Source of the DNA: Collinsella sp. AK_207A
GTDB taxonomy: Bacteria > Actinomycetota > Coriobacteriia > Coriobacteriales > Coriobacteriaceae
Length of the DNA: 64,000 bases
Direction: 5' to 3'
Assembly (NCBI RefSeq): GCF_902501965.1
Contig: NZ_CABWID010000018.1
Location: 62,001 to 126,000 of the forward strand
This document shows positions 52,639 through 62,266 of this stretch, piece after piece (the stretch's first letter is position 1; every line of letters begins with the position of its first letter). A program made the translations under genes and the position numbers. The notes beneath the pieces are model-generated. The model worked only from the letters and a program-made list of their open reading frames with translations, was not told the DNA's origin and searched no databases.

Positions 52639-52732
52639 CATCTCCCCGCCACGAGCCGGCGCGCCATGGGGGACAAACGCTGAATCTCTTGTACCAGGAA
52701 CATGGCGGCTCCCTCCTCGCGCGGTAACGAAT

Positions 52733-52772
52733 CCGGGGACGCGGGCAACCCCAAGGCCGCCCGCGTCCCCGG
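52733..52772. terminator. Bidirectional terminator between the HAD gene and cydDC
   Basis: A perfect 14-bp stem (52733-52746 with 52759-52772) and a 12-base loop between convergent genes; TCAATCAT follows on the plus strand. Confidence 0.75.
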
Positions 52773-52790
52773 TCAATCATATCCCACGCC

Positions 52791-55700
52791 CTAGCTCAGG
52801 CGGCCGCGCTCCACGCTGTAGAACCCATCCGCAAAGGAGACGGTGCTCGCGCGATGGCTCACCAGCACGACCGTCTTGCCTGCGTCGCGCAGACGGGAGA
52901 CGGCACGCATGACGGCCGCCTCGTTCAGCGCGTCAAGGTTGCTCGTGGGCTCGTCCAGTAGCACGAGGGACGCATCGTGTAGGAACACGCGCGCGAGCCC
53001 GATGCGCTGGCGCTCGCCGCCGGAGAGGGAGTCTCCCAGCTCGGCCACCGACGTGTCGTAGCCCTTCGGCTGGCGCGCGATGAAGTCCGTGAGCGCCGCG
53101 GCCGCGCAGGCGGCGTCGAGCTCCTCGACCGTGGCATCGGCCTTCGCCACGCGCAGGTTCTCGGCGATGGTCCCGATGAAGAGATCCGTGTCCTGCGTCA
53201 TATAGCTCTCACTCGCGCGCAGGCTGGACGTCTCCACGCGACGCGCGTCCTCCCCACTCACGCGCACTGTGCCCGCCGTGGGGTCCCAGAACCGCATAAG
53301 CAGCTTGAGCAGCGTGGACTTACCCGAACCGGAGCGCCCGGAGATGCAGGTCATCTTGCCGGCGGGCACCCTGAGCGAAACCCCCGCGAGAATCTGTTCA
53401 CCGCTGGCGGCGTAGGCAAAGTCCACGCCCTCCAGCGAGGCACCGCCAAAATGCCCCGGATCGATGCGCGCACCCGCGCCGTCGGGCACCTCGTCGGTCT
53501 GCGGCTCCTCGTCCAAGAGCTCGATCACGCGGGCACCGCTCGCGATGGTCCCCTGGAGCGACGTGCCCAGCCGGGCCACGGCGAGCACCGGGCCGAAGCT
53601 CGAGAAGAAGGCGAAGGAGCACACGAAGGCCGCCGGCAACGAGAGCGCACCGCTCCGGGCCTCGGCGAGGGAGAGCGCGATCATGCCGATGCTGAGCGCC
53701 AACACGAGCGCGTCGGCCAGCCCTTCCACGGCGGCGGAGCGGCGGTGCAGGCGCGCGTCCACCGCGCCCACGCGCTCGGTCCGCTCAGCGAGGTCGCGCG
53801 AGCGCACGGCGACGCCGTTGAACTGGATGCTCTCCGCCAGGCCGCGCAAGCTGTCCAGCACGTAAGCGCTGATGGCGCCAGCGCCGTCGCGCGAAGCACG
53901 GCCGGCATCGCCGCAGAGCTTGGAGGAGAAGAGCGGCAGCGCCACGCCGAGCACGAGATAGCCCGCGAGCGCGAGCAGCGCGATCGGCAGCGAGTACGAA
54001 CCCAGGAAGACGAGCATGACGAGGCTCGTCGCGATGGCGATGGCCACGGGCGAGATGGTATGCGCGTAGAAGACCTCGAGCAACTCGATGTCCGCGGTCA
54101 CGAGCGAGATGAGGTCGCCGCGCTCGCGTCCCTCGAGCTTTGCCGGGGCGAGCCGGCGCAACGCGGCGAAAACCAGGTCGCGCACGTGCGCCAGCAGGCG
54201 GAAGGCGATGTAGTGGTTGCAGAGCTGCTCGCCGTAGCGCAGCGGTCCGCGCACGACGCCGCACGCGGCCACGAGCACGCTCGCCGCTGCCAGGGAAACC
54301 CCCAGACCATGGCTGGAGAGCACGGCGTCCACGAGCCCGTACGCGCCGAAGGTCGCGAGGAACGTGGCCGCGAGCGAGCCCGCGAACCCAAGCGCGATGG
54401 CGAGCAGCAAGTATGGCAGCAACGGGGACACGAGCCCCACCATGCGGCGCATCACCTGGAAGGACGACATGCCGGAGCCAGCCCACCCGTTCTCGGCAGC
54501 GGTGCTCGCGACGGGCCGCCCGGCCTGACCCGCCGCCGCGGCAGCAACGGTAGGCTCGCCTTCCCGCTCCGCCGCGTCTGCCATGTCGCGTGCCTCGGAC
54601 TCGAGCGAGGCTTGGCTCTCCCACAGGGCGGCGTAGGCGCCATGCGCCGCGAGCAGCTCCTCATGGGTGCCGTGCTCCACCAAGCGACCCCGATCAATAA
54701 CGAGAATCTGCGCCGCGTCCCGAACGCTTGCCAGGCGATGCGCGATGACAAGCACCGTGTGGTCGCGCGCGAGCTCCTGGATCACCTGTCCGATCGCGCG
54801 CTCGCTCTCGGCGTCCACGTTGGATGTGGCCTCGTCGAAGATGAACACCGGGGTTTCGCGAAGCAGTGCCCGAGCCACGCACGCGCGCTGGCGCTGGCCG
54901 CCGGACAGGTTCTGCCCGCCCTCGGACACCTTCATATCCAACCCGCCGGACGCCCGCACGAATCCGTCGATCCGGCAGCGCGCGAGCACGCTCCAGAGCT
55001 CGTCGTCGGTCGCGAGCGGCCGCGCGAGCAGGAGGTTGCTCCGCAGCGTGCCCTCAAAGAGGTGCCCGGCGCTGGGAACGAGCGTCACCGTGCGCACGAG
55101 CGAGTCTAGCGAGGCATCGCGAATGTCGACGCCGCCGATCGTGAGCGTGCCGCGATACGCCGCCTTGCGCCCCGAGAGGATACCGGCGAGCGTGCTCTTG
55201 CCGCTGCCGCTCGCGCCCACGATGGCCGTCAGGCTCCCCCGCGGAATCGTGGCATCCACGCCCTCGAGCACCACGTGGTCCCCGTACGCGTAGCCCACGC
55301 CGGCGCACACCACGTCGCCCGTGCCATCGAGCTCGGCGCCCCCGCGCTCCAGCACCGGCGCGTCCAGGATGCGGAACATCGTCTTCGCCGCGCTCATGCC
55401 GTTCATGGCCGTGTGGAAGAGCGAACCCAGACGGCGCATGGGCAAGAAGAACTCCTGGGAGAGAAACACCACGGCAAAGGCCCCGGTAAAGCCGATGGCG
55501 CCCATCGCAAGCTGCCACATGGCGAGGATGATGCCCGCCGCCGCGCCACCGAACGCCACCAGGTCCATGATGGTGATGGAGGAGAGCTGCACGCCGAGCA
55601 TCTTCATCGTGGCCAGACGGAAGCCCTCGGCCCCCTCGTTCATGCGTTTGTGCCAGCGGGCGTCCGCCTGGTAGATCTTGAGCGTGGTGAGCCCCTGCAC

Positions 55701-56351
55701 CGCCTCGAGGAAGCTGCCGCCCAGGTCAACATAGGTATCCCAGTACTCCCCCGCCACGCGCTTCGCCCGGCGCATCACCACCATGATGGACGCGGGGATG
55801 AACGGCACCATCATCATGAGGATCGCCGCGGGCAGCGGGGCCAGACCGATCAGGCAGACGAAGAGCACCACGGGGGCGATGATCGCGTAGAAGAGCTGGG
55901 GCAGGTACCCGCCAAAGTAGACCTCGAGCTGCTGAGCGCCCTCGACGCTCGTCTGCACCGCCTCGGCCGTGGAGACGCTTTCCGCGTACGCGGGGCCGAG
56001 CTCGGCCAGCTTATCGTACACACGCTGGCGAATGGTCCGCTTTGCCAGGTAGGCGGCGCGATCGCCCGCGCGCTGGGCCAGGTAGATGGCGATGGCGCGC
56101 ACGAGGATGGCAGCCGCAAGCGACGCCAGGTACCGCGCGCAGCAGGCCGGCACGGGCATGGCGATCGAGGCGTCGACGGGCGAGCCGTCCGCCCGGGCAA
56201 CGAGCGCAACCGTGCCCATGGCGCCGAACAGCCCGCCCAAGGACAGGATGACGAGCACGTTCATGAGCAGGGCGATGACCTTGGCGACCACGGATGCGAT
56301 GATATAGGGCACCACGCCGGGCACGAGTTGCATAAGCCGCTTATCGAACAT
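52791..56351 (-). CDS. cydDC: Fused CydDC-type ABC exporter
   Basis: A 1187-residue protein with two complete membrane-plus-ATPase halves in one chain. Half 1 (about 1-560) has a CydD-like membrane domain and Walker A VGASGSGKST, signature LSGGQRQRACVARAL, Walker B VFIFDEATSNVD. Half 2 (about 610-1187) has a CydC-like domain and SGRSGSGKST, LSGGERQRIGLARVF, LVLLDEPTSNLD. In E. coli CydD and CydC export cysteine and glutathione and are needed for cytochrome bd assembly. No cydAB lies in the window, so another thiol or amino acid substrate is possible. Start ATG 56349-56351 is preferred because GGAGG lies upstream. Confidence 0.86.
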   Translation of the reverse strand: MFDKRLMQLVPGVVPYIIASVVAKVIALLMNVLVILSLGGLFGAMGTVALVARADGSPVDASIAMPVPACCARYLASLAAAILVRAIAIYLAQRAGDRAAYLAKRTIRQRVYDKLAELGPAYAESVSTAEAVQTSVEGAQQLEVYFGGYLPQLFYAIIAPVVLFVCLIGLAPLPAAILMMMVPFIPASIMVVMRRAKRVAGEYWDTYVDLGGSFLEAVQGLTTLKIYQADARWHKRMNEGAEGFRLATMKMLGVQLSSITIMDLVAFGGAAAGIILAMWQLAMGAIGFTGAFAVVFLSQEFFLPMRRLGSLFHTAMNGMSAAKTMFRILDAPVLERGGAELDGTGDVVCAGVGYAYGDHVVLEGVDATIPRGSLTAIVGASGSGKSTLAGILSGRKAAYRGTLTIGGVDIRDASLDSLVRTVTLVPSAGHLFEGTLRSNLLLARPLATDDELWSVLARCRIDGFVRASGGLDMKVSEGGQNLSGGQRQRACVARALLRETPVFIFDEATSNVDAESERAIGQVIQELARDHTVLVIAHRLASVRDAAQILVIDRGRLVEHGTHEELLAAHGAYAALWESQASLESEARDMADAAEREGEPTVAAAAAGQAGRPVASTAAENGWAGSGMSSFQVMRRMVGLVSPLLPYLLLAIALGFAGSLAATFLATFGAYGLVDAVLSSHGLGVSLAAASVLVAACGVVRGPLRYGEQLCNHYIAFRLLAHVRDLVFAALRRLAPAKLEGRERGDLISLVTADIELLEVFYAHTISPVAIAIATSLVMLVFLGSYSLPIALLALAGYLVLGVALPLFSSKLCGDAGRASRDGAGAISAYVLDSLRGLAESIQFNGVAVRSRDLAERTERVGAVDARLHRRSAAVEGLADALVLALSIGMIALSLAEARSGALSLPAAFVCSFAFFSSFGPVLAVARLGTSLQGTIASGARVIELLDEEPQTDEVPDGAGARIDPGHFGGASLEGVDFAYAASGEQILAGVSLRVPAGKMTCISGRSGSGKSTLLKLLMRFWDPTAGTVRVSGEDARRVETSSLRASESYMTQDTDLFIGTIAENLRVAKADATVEELDAACAAAALTDFIARQPKGYDTSVAELGDSLSGGERQRIGLARVFLHDASLVLLDEPTSNLDALNEAAVMRAVSRLRDAGKTVVLVSHRASTVSFADGFYSVERGRLS

Positions 56352-56504
56352 GCAGAGAACCTCCGGGGGCAGCGCGGCCCCTTGGTGAGACAGGGGTACT
56401 TTTGCTTCATCCATACTACCCGGCAGGGCCGCAGATGAGCCGGACGATTGCGATGCGCGTCCAGCCAATTGCCCCCGGCGTCGCGGCCAGGGTCGTTTCC
56501 GCCG

Positions 56505-59500
56505 CTATTCGGCGCTCTTGAGCGCCTCCACCATCACGATGCGGTCGAGCGAGCGGTCGGTGATCTTGTTGATGACCAGCACGAACACGAGCGAGAGCGC
56601 GCCCGCCACCGCGTAGGTGCCCGGCTCGACCACCGCATCGAAGTAGAGCGACGGCATGCGCAGCACCCACGAAAGAAACCGCGTGAGCCCCCAGCCGAGC
56701 GGACAGCCCGCCGCGATGCCGAAGAGCGCCAGGATGACCGTCTCCTTGTTGATGTAGCGATGCACCTCGCGCCGCCGGAATCCCAGCACCTTGATAGTCG
56801 CCAGCTCGCGTTCGCGCTCCGAGATGTTCGTGGTTGAAAGCGTGAACACCACGGCGAACGCCAGGCACACTGCCATGATCGTCAGCACGTACACCACGGT
56901 GTCGATGATCTTGAAGCTCTCGGTGAACTGGTTGGAGATCTTAGCGGTGCTCGAGATGCTCAGGAACACGCCGTGCTCGGCAAGGGCGTCGGCAACGTCA
57001 ATCTGCTCGGCCTCGCTCCCCGAGAGGTGCGCGAGGCAGGCGTTCCGCACCGCGTCGCGCCCAAAGGCCGCACGGTACGCGCTCTCCGTCATGTAGCAGT
57101 AATTCCCCAGGTAGTTGAGCTGGATGCCTGCAACCTCCACTTCTCCCTGCCGCAGCTCGGAGTCTTGGAGGCGAATCGTATCGCCCGCGGCAAAGCCCAG
57201 CACCTGCTCGGCGTTCTTGGTGATGAGTGCCCGCGCCCCGGTGTCGGGCAGCTCGAGCGCGGCGCCGGCGGGGTCCGTCAGGTGCACGTAGCTGGAAAGG
57301 TCAACGTCGTCGGGGACCACCACGAGCTGCACCGTCTCGCGCTTGCCGTTGAACTCGGCCGTCACGGAATCCACGCGGCACGCGAGCAGGTCCTTCACCC
57401 CGGAGGTCGTCGCCAGGAGGTCCCGCGCGGCATCGGCGTCCGTATCCGCGGCGACGGTCAACAGGTCGTAGCGCGTGACACCCGCCTCCCCGTACTGCCG
57501 CTCCTTGAACGAGGCCACCGTGTCGCGAATACCCATGCCGCAGATCATGAGGGCAGAGCACCCGGCGATTCCGAGCACCGTCATGAGGAAGCGCTTCTTG
57601 TAGCGGAAGAGGTTGCGCGCCGTCACCTTGTTAAGGAAGCTCAGGCGCCGCCACACGGGCGTGATGCGCTCCAGGAAGATGCGCGAGCCAGCGCGCGGGG
57701 CAAGCGGGCGCATAAGGGAGGCCGGGGCCTCGCGCAGGACGCGCCGGCAGGAGATGAGCGCCGAGCCCACGATCGCCCCGATGAAGAGCGCGCTGCCCCA
57801 GAGCGCGTAGACGGGGTTGAAGTGCAGGCGGAAGGCCGGCAGGGCGTACATGGTGTCAAACACGGTAAAGAGCACGAGCGGCAGCACCACAAAGCCCAGC
57901 ACACCGCCTGCGATGCAGCCGAGCAGGCTGGCGGCGAGCGCGTAGACAGCGTACTTAGCCTGAATCTGCGCGCGCCGGTAGCCGAGCGCCTTGTAGAGGC
58001 CGATGAGCCCGCGGTCCTCCTCCACCATGCGGGCGATGGTGGTCAGCGCGATGAGCACGGCCACGGCGAGGAAGATGAGCGGGAACACGGTGGCGATGGC
58101 CTCGATGGAATCGGCGTCGGAGCCCAGGCTCGCATAGCTCGAGAGTGCGGTGCGGTCCTGGATGTACCAGGTAGCAGGCTCGATCTCGTCCACCTTGCCG
58201 CGCGCCTCGTCGAGCGCCTCGGTCGCCGTCGTGCGCTCTTCCGCAAGCGTCGTCTGGCCGGCGTCCACCTCGCGCTGCCCCGCGGCGAGCTCCTGCTCCG
58301 CAGCAGCGAGCTTCTCGCGCGCGGCTTGGAGCTGCTCGGCAGCGGAGGCCCCTTGCTCCTCCAAGACCTGCTCACCCTCATCCAGCTGCACGAAGGCGGC
58401 CTTGAAGTGCCGCTCGTACACCTGTTGCTTGGCTGCTTCAACCTGCGCCGGCAGCGCCTGCTCGACACCCTGCTTCACGGATTTGGTGACGGCGGCCTCC
58501 ATCTGCGCCAGCGCCGCCGCCATGCCCTGCGTGTCCATACCGGTTTGCGCCTGCAGAGCCGCGATGGCCTGGTTCGCCGCCTCCACCTCGGCTGTCTTGT
58601 TCTGGCGCTCGCGGAGTTCTTGCTCGGTCAGCCGCTCGCCACGGGATTCCTTGGCTGCTAGCTCGTCCAAGCGGGCTTGCGCCGCCGCACGCGCTGCCGT
58701 CTGCGCTTCAAGCTGGCTCTTGGCAGCGCTCAGCTGCTGGTACTCGGCCATGTTCACGAGGGTGCTCTGCACGGTGGAGGGAATGGCCGCCTGTGCACGG
58801 CTCCGCACCTCCTGCTCCGTCTGCGCGTAGGCGTCGGCGAGCTTCTCGTCGAGCTGGGCGCGCGCGTCGGCGAGTTCCTGGCGACCGGCCGCGAGCTGCT
58901 CCTCCGCCGTCTGCTCCTGCTCGGCCAGCTCGCGCTTGCCGCTTGCCACCTCGCCCTTGCCTTCCGCGATGGCGTCCTGCGAGCGCGCGAGCCGCTGTTC
59001 GGCCTCGGCGAGCTGCTGCTCGGCCGCTTGCCCCTGTTCGTCGATCGCCTGGGAGGCATCTCCGCGAACGGTCGCGGTGCGGGCGTCTTCGCGCTCCTGC
59101 CGAATGGCGTCTGTCTCGTCCTTCACCTGGTCGATGAGGTCCTGGTACGCATCCCCGTAGCAAGGCAGCTCGCGCGCGCCCTTCACAGCCAGGTAGGCCA
59201 CGGTGAACGTATCCGTATGCTCCACCGCGTCGCGGGCGAAGAAGAACGCGTACTTCACCGTGGAGCTCGTGCGGAACGACATCGTGTTCTGATCGGAGTT
59301 CACGTCCATGGGATCGCGGACGGCACCCGTGATGATGTAGATGCGGCGGGTGAAGACCTCGGTTGAGGTCGCGGTGTCAGAGGCGTCGGTTGCGGTGCCG
59401 GCACCGGCACCGGAATCGGTTGCACCCGAATCGCCCGTCCCCAGCGCGGCATCGCTGGCGAAGGTGAGCGTGTCCCCCACCTGCTTGCCGGTCGCATCCA

Positions 59501-59969
59501 GGAACTTCTGTGTCACGGCCACCTCGCCCGGCCCGCTGGGCAGCCAGCCGCTCACCAGCTGCGGCTCGTTCATACCCGTATCGGAAAGCGCGCGCAGGCT
59601 CACCTGCTCGGGTGCGCCGCCCACCTCGGTGTAGGCCGTCTCGGTGTAGCCTCCCTCGGCCGCTTCCACGTTGTCGAGAGCGGCAAGTGCACCCACATCA
59701 TCTTGCGTGAGGCCGAGCGTGGACTGGATGGAGAGGTCGTAGAGGTGCTGGGCATCAAAATACGCGTCGGCGGCCAAGCGCAGGTCGTCGCAGGAGGCCT
59801 TGAGCGCCACGAACACGCCCGAGCCCAGCGCGCAGATCACGAAAAGCGAGAGGAAGACCTTGATGTTGCCCGTTATGGTACGGCGGATGTCCGCGGCGAA
59901 CGCGCTCGGCCGACGACCGGCTCTCTTGTTCGCGTTCGGCCCGCCCGGACCGGCAGCCGCGGCACCCAT
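56505..59969 (-). CDS. FtsX-type ABC permease with long extracytoplasmic coiled coil
   Basis: A 1154-residue permease. An N-terminal membrane helix (about 35-57, NIKVFLSLFVICALGSGVFVAL) is followed by a MacB-like extracytoplasmic part and then a very long E/Q/A-rich coiled-coil region (about 290-605, with repeated AEQQLAEAEQRLA and REKLAAAEQELA patterns). Next comes the first FtsX domain (about 630-760, IALTTIARMVEEDRGLIGLYKALGYRRAQI), a second extracytoplasmic part and a final FtsX domain (about 1020-1154, ELATIKVLGFRRREVHRYIN). It works with the ATPase encoded 2 bases upstream. Relatives are found in many Gram-positives; the substrate is unknown. Start at ATG 59967-59969 directly after that gene. 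Confidence 0.85.
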   Translation of the reverse strand: MGAAAAGPGGPNANKRAGRRPSAFAADIRRTITGNIKVFLSLFVICALGSGVFVALKASCDDLRLAADAYFDAQHLYDLSIQSTLGLTQDDVGALAALDNVEAAEGGYTETAYTEVGGAPEQVSLRALSDTGMNEPQLVSGWLPSGPGEVAVTQKFLDATGKQVGDTLTFASDAALGTGDSGATDSGAGAGTATDASDTATSTEVFTRRIYIITGAVRDPMDVNSDQNTMSFRTSSTVKYAFFFARDAVEHTDTFTVAYLAVKGARELPCYGDAYQDLIDQVKDETDAIRQEREDARTATVRGDASQAIDEQGQAAEQQLAEAEQRLARSQDAIAEGKGEVASGKRELAEQEQTAEEQLAAGRQELADARAQLDEKLADAYAQTEQEVRSRAQAAIPSTVQSTLVNMAEYQQLSAAKSQLEAQTAARAAAQARLDELAAKESRGERLTEQELRERQNKTAEVEAANQAIAALQAQTGMDTQGMAAALAQMEAAVTKSVKQGVEQALPAQVEAAKQQVYERHFKAAFVQLDEGEQVLEEQGASAAEQLQAAREKLAAAEQELAAGQREVDAGQTTLAEERTTATEALDEARGKVDEIEPATWYIQDRTALSSYASLGSDADSIEAIATVFPLIFLAVAVLIALTTIARMVEEDRGLIGLYKALGYRRAQIQAKYAVYALAASLLGCIAGGVLGFVVLPLVLFTVFDTMYALPAFRLHFNPVYALWGSALFIGAIVGSALISCRRVLREAPASLMRPLAPRAGSRIFLERITPVWRRLSFLNKVTARNLFRYKKRFLMTVLGIAGCSALMICGMGIRDTVASFKERQYGEAGVTRYDLLTVAADTDADAARDLLATTSGVKDLLACRVDSVTAEFNGKRETVQLVVVPDDVDLSSYVHLTDPAGAALELPDTGARALITKNAEQVLGFAAGDTIRLQDSELRQGEVEVAGIQLNYLGNYCYMTESAYRAAFGRDAVRNACLAHLSGSEAEQIDVADALAEHGVFLSISSTAKISNQFTESFKIIDTVVYVLTIMAVCLAFAVVFTLSTTNISERERELATIKVLGFRRREVHRYINKETVILALFGIAAGCPLGWGLTRFLSWVLRMPSLYFDAVVEPGTYAVAGALSLVFVLVINKITDRSLDRIVMVEALKSAE

Positions 59970-59971
59970 GG

Positions 59972-60673
59972 CTACCACTCGATTTCCGCGATCGGCGTGG
60001 GCGAGGCATTGACCTCCTCGCTCATCACCCGACCGCTCTTGAAGCGAATCAGGCGGTCGGCCATGGGTGCCAGCGCGGAGTTGTGCGTGATGATCACAAC
60101 CGTGATGCCGTCGCGCCGGCACGTATCCTGCAGCAGTTGCAGCACCTGCTTGCCCGTCTGGTAGTCGAGCGCGCCCGTCGGCTCGTCGCAGAGCAGGAGC
60201 TTGGGGTTCTTGGCGAGCGCGCGGGCAATGGACACGCGCTGCTGCTCGCCGCCGGAGAGTTGGGCCGGGAAGTTCCCCATGCGCTCGCCGAGGCCGACTT
60301 TCTCGAGGGTTTCCACCGGATCGAGCGAATCGGGGCAGATCTGCGACGCGAGCTCCACGTTCTCGAGCGCCGTGAGATTGGGAACCAGGTTGTAGAACTG
60401 GAAGACGAAGCCCACGTCGCGACGACGGTACTCCACCAGCTCGTCCTCGCGCGCGTGGGAGATGTCGCGGCCATCCACCGTCACCGTGCCGGACGTGGCG
60501 GTATCCATGCCACCGAGGATGTTCAGGGCCGTGGTCTTGCCTGCGCCCGAGGCTCCCAGGATGACGGCCAGCTCGCCGCGCTCCACCGAGAACGTTGCCC
60601 CGTCGAGCGCGCGGACCTCGCCCGCGCCCTCGCCGTAGACCTTGCACACCTCGTTGAAGTCGATGTACGCCAT
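59972..60673 (-). CDS. LolD/MacB-type ABC transporter ATPase
   Basis: A 233-residue ATPase: [53 protein letters not shown] (Walker A), signature [19 protein letters not shown], Walker [13 protein letters not shown], and the switch His in [13 protein letters not shown]. This is the MacB/LolD subgroup that drives FtsX-type permeases, and its partner follows after 2 bases. A start at ATG 60671-60673 is likely. Upstream lies the second repeat island. Confidence 0.93.
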   Translation of the reverse strand: MAYIDFNEVCKVYGEGAGEVRALDGATFSVERGELAVILGASGAGKTTALNILGGMDTATSGTVTVDGRDISHAREDELVEYRRRDVGFVFQFYNLVPNLTALENVELASQICPDSLDPVETLEKVGLGERMGNFPAQLSGGEQQRVSIARALAKNPKLLLCDEPTGALDYQTGKQVLQLLQDTCRRDGITVVIITHNSALAPMADRLIRFKSGRVMSEEVNASPTPIAEIEW

Positions 60674-60804
60674 GAGCCGATCCGTTCTCTACCGGGCCTT
60701 CCACCCATTATACGGGAACCGATGGATGTTGGCTCCGACGCCGGCAGCCGGCGTGCGGGCCGCTCGCCGATGACCGAGCCCTGCCCATGGTGGCCAAGGA
60801 GGCA

Positions 60805-61103
60805 GTTGCTAAGCAGATGTGCCCCAAGGGGCAGTTGCTAAGCAGATTTGCCAGCAGGAGGGCAGTTGCTAAGCGGTTTTGCCACTAGGCAGTCAGTTGC
60901 TTAGCACATGTTCCACCAGGGGGCGCTTGCTAAGCAGATTTGCCGCGAAGGCCCCGTTTTAACGTCCTTAGTGGAAAACCTGCTTAGCAACGTCCTCTTG
61001 GTGGCACGTCTGCTTAGCAACGGCCGCGGAGGAGGGGCTTGGTGGCAGGTCTGCTTAGCAATAGCCGCGGAGGAGGGGCTTGGTGGCAGGTCTGCTTAGC
61101 AAC
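60805..61103. repeat. GTTGCTAAGCA repeat array, island B (5 forward, 4 inverted units)
   Basis: Forward units start at 60805, 60834, 60865, 60896 and 60926; inverted units end at 60991, 61021, 61062 and 61103. Spacing is 29, 31, 31, 30 on one side and 30, 41, 41 on the other. The innermost pair spans 60926-60991 (66 bp), the same length as in island A. The last two inverted units lie in a 41-bp tandem duplication. It lies between the LolD-like ATPase gene and the small membrane protein gene; the 790 bases around it hold no credible gene. Confidence 0.9.
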
Positions 61104-61145
61104 GGCCGGTTGGTGTTCCCCGGCGGCTGGTTATCGTCGAAAAAA

Positions 61146-61283
61146 CCGAGTTGTGAACGCCAGACGCCCCGGCTGGCGGAGAGTCGCGGGAAAATAGCGG
61201 GTCGGCGCGCGTATCGAAAACCGAGTTGTGAACGCTCCGCTCATAACTCGCCAGAACCACGGCCGCCGGCGTTCACAACTCGG
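61146..61283. repeat. CCGAGTTGTGAACGC repeat cluster, island B
   Basis: Forward copies at 61146-61160 and 61221-61235, an imperfect inverted copy at about 61242-61251, and an inverted copy at 61269-61283. The middle pair forms GAGTTGTG (61223-61230)/CATAACTC (61242-61249), the same 27-base hairpin size as in island A, with a G-U instead of a G-C pair. TATCGAAAACCGAG extends the unit in both islands. Confidence 0.8.
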
Positions 61284-61362
61284 CGAAAGCGATGACAGGC
61301 CGCGCCGTCACCTCGACCGCAGACAATAACATCCCGCTCAGCCCAATCCACCCGTGCAAACC

Positions 61363-61400
61363 AAAAGAAAACGCCCCGTTCCTGCATGGAACGAGGCGTT
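61363..61400 (-). terminator. Terminator of the small membrane protein gene
   Basis: A 13-bp stem (61370-61382 with 61388-61400, one G-U pair) and a 5-base loop, followed by TTCTTTTGG on the minus strand. Confidence 0.85.
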
Positions 61401-61463
61401 CAAAGACGGTCGCCGGGCGGCTCAAGCTACCAGGCTCCCAAGCAACCATGTTCCCGAAAGCCG

Positions 61464-62144
61464 TTACGCGGCAGCCTTGACCTTACCGGCATTGCCAGCC
61501 TTCTCGGCCTTGGCGGCCTTGCGCGCACGGAAGAAGCGTACCGGCGAGGCGATGGATTCGTCCAGCGAGCCCTCGCCCGTCAGGATGATCGCGCCGTAGG
61601 TGAAGCCCCAGGCAGCAATGAAGAACGTCAGGCTCGTCAGACCCTGGGTGGCATGCTCGCCGGCAAAGTTCATGATGTTCACGAACGAGACAATCCACGT
61701 AACGGCGGCCAGGCACAGCTCCACGAACCAGTGGCCCTTGCCGATGCGGTCCATATGCAGCGAGACGAACATCACGTAGAAGGCCATGAAGATGCCGATG
61801 AAGGCGTAGGTCTTGCTGAAGACGCTGATGTCGTAGGGGAAGAAGAGCTCCCAGAAGCCGAACACGAACATGGCGAGCCCCATCACCGGCTCGGTCCACG
61901 CGAGCACCCAGCCCGAGGTGGACGCAAAGCTGGAGATAATACCCAGCACGCCCAGCCCGATGAAGATCCACGGCAGCTGCTTGAGCAGGCCCGGCAGACC
62001 GGCGGTCGGCGTGATCATGAACGTGCCCTCTCCACCCGCGGCGGGAGTCACGTAGATATAGACGGCGTAGGCAAAGCAGAACGCGGCCATGATGACCAGG
62101 TTCCACTTCACAGACCAGAGCTTCTTAACGGTGCTTTCCTTCAT
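61464..62144 (-). CDS. Hypothetical membrane protein with six helices
   Basis: I do not recognise a family with certainty. The 226-residue protein has six hydrophobic segments in pairs (for example WNLVIMAAFCFAYAVYIYV, LPWIFIGLGVLGIISSFAS, VMGLAMFVFGFWELFF, TYAFIGIFMAFYVMFVSL, ELCLAAVTWIVSFVNIM, LTSLTFFIAAWGFTYGAIIL), which gives it some resemblance to HdeD-type or four-to-six-helix stress proteins. It ends in a Lys/Ala-rich cytoplasmic tail (RARKAAKAEKAGNAGKVKAAA). The start at 62142-62144 has GGAGGGG upstream and a TATAAT box precedes it, so it has its own transcript. Confidence 0.7.
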   Translation of the reverse strand: MKESTVKKLWSVKWNLVIMAAFCFAYAVYIYVTPAAGGEGTFMITPTAGLPGLLKQLPWIFIGLGVLGIISSFASTSGWVLAWTEPVMGLAMFVFGFWELFFPYDISVFSKTYAFIGIFMAFYVMFVSLHMDRIGKGHWFVELCLAAVTWIVSFVNIMNFAGEHATQGLTSLTFFIAAWGFTYGAIILTGEGSLDESIASPVRFFRARKAAKAEKAGNAGKVKAAA

Positions 62145-62204
62145 AATCGCCCCTCCAACAATTCGCTCCCTGCGCGGCGGCGAGCCCGCGCATTCATGGT
62201 TGAA

Positions 62205-62210
62205 ATTATA
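62205..62210 (-). promoter_or_regulatory. -10 element of the small membrane protein gene
   Basis: TATAAT on the minus strand, about 60 bases upstream of the start; the -35 region (about 62227-62232) is poorly conserved. Confidence 0.5.
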
Positions 62211-62266
62211 GCAACGCGCCCGGAGCCTTCATTATTCCTGATAGAGAATAGTGTGCGTCACGTCCG

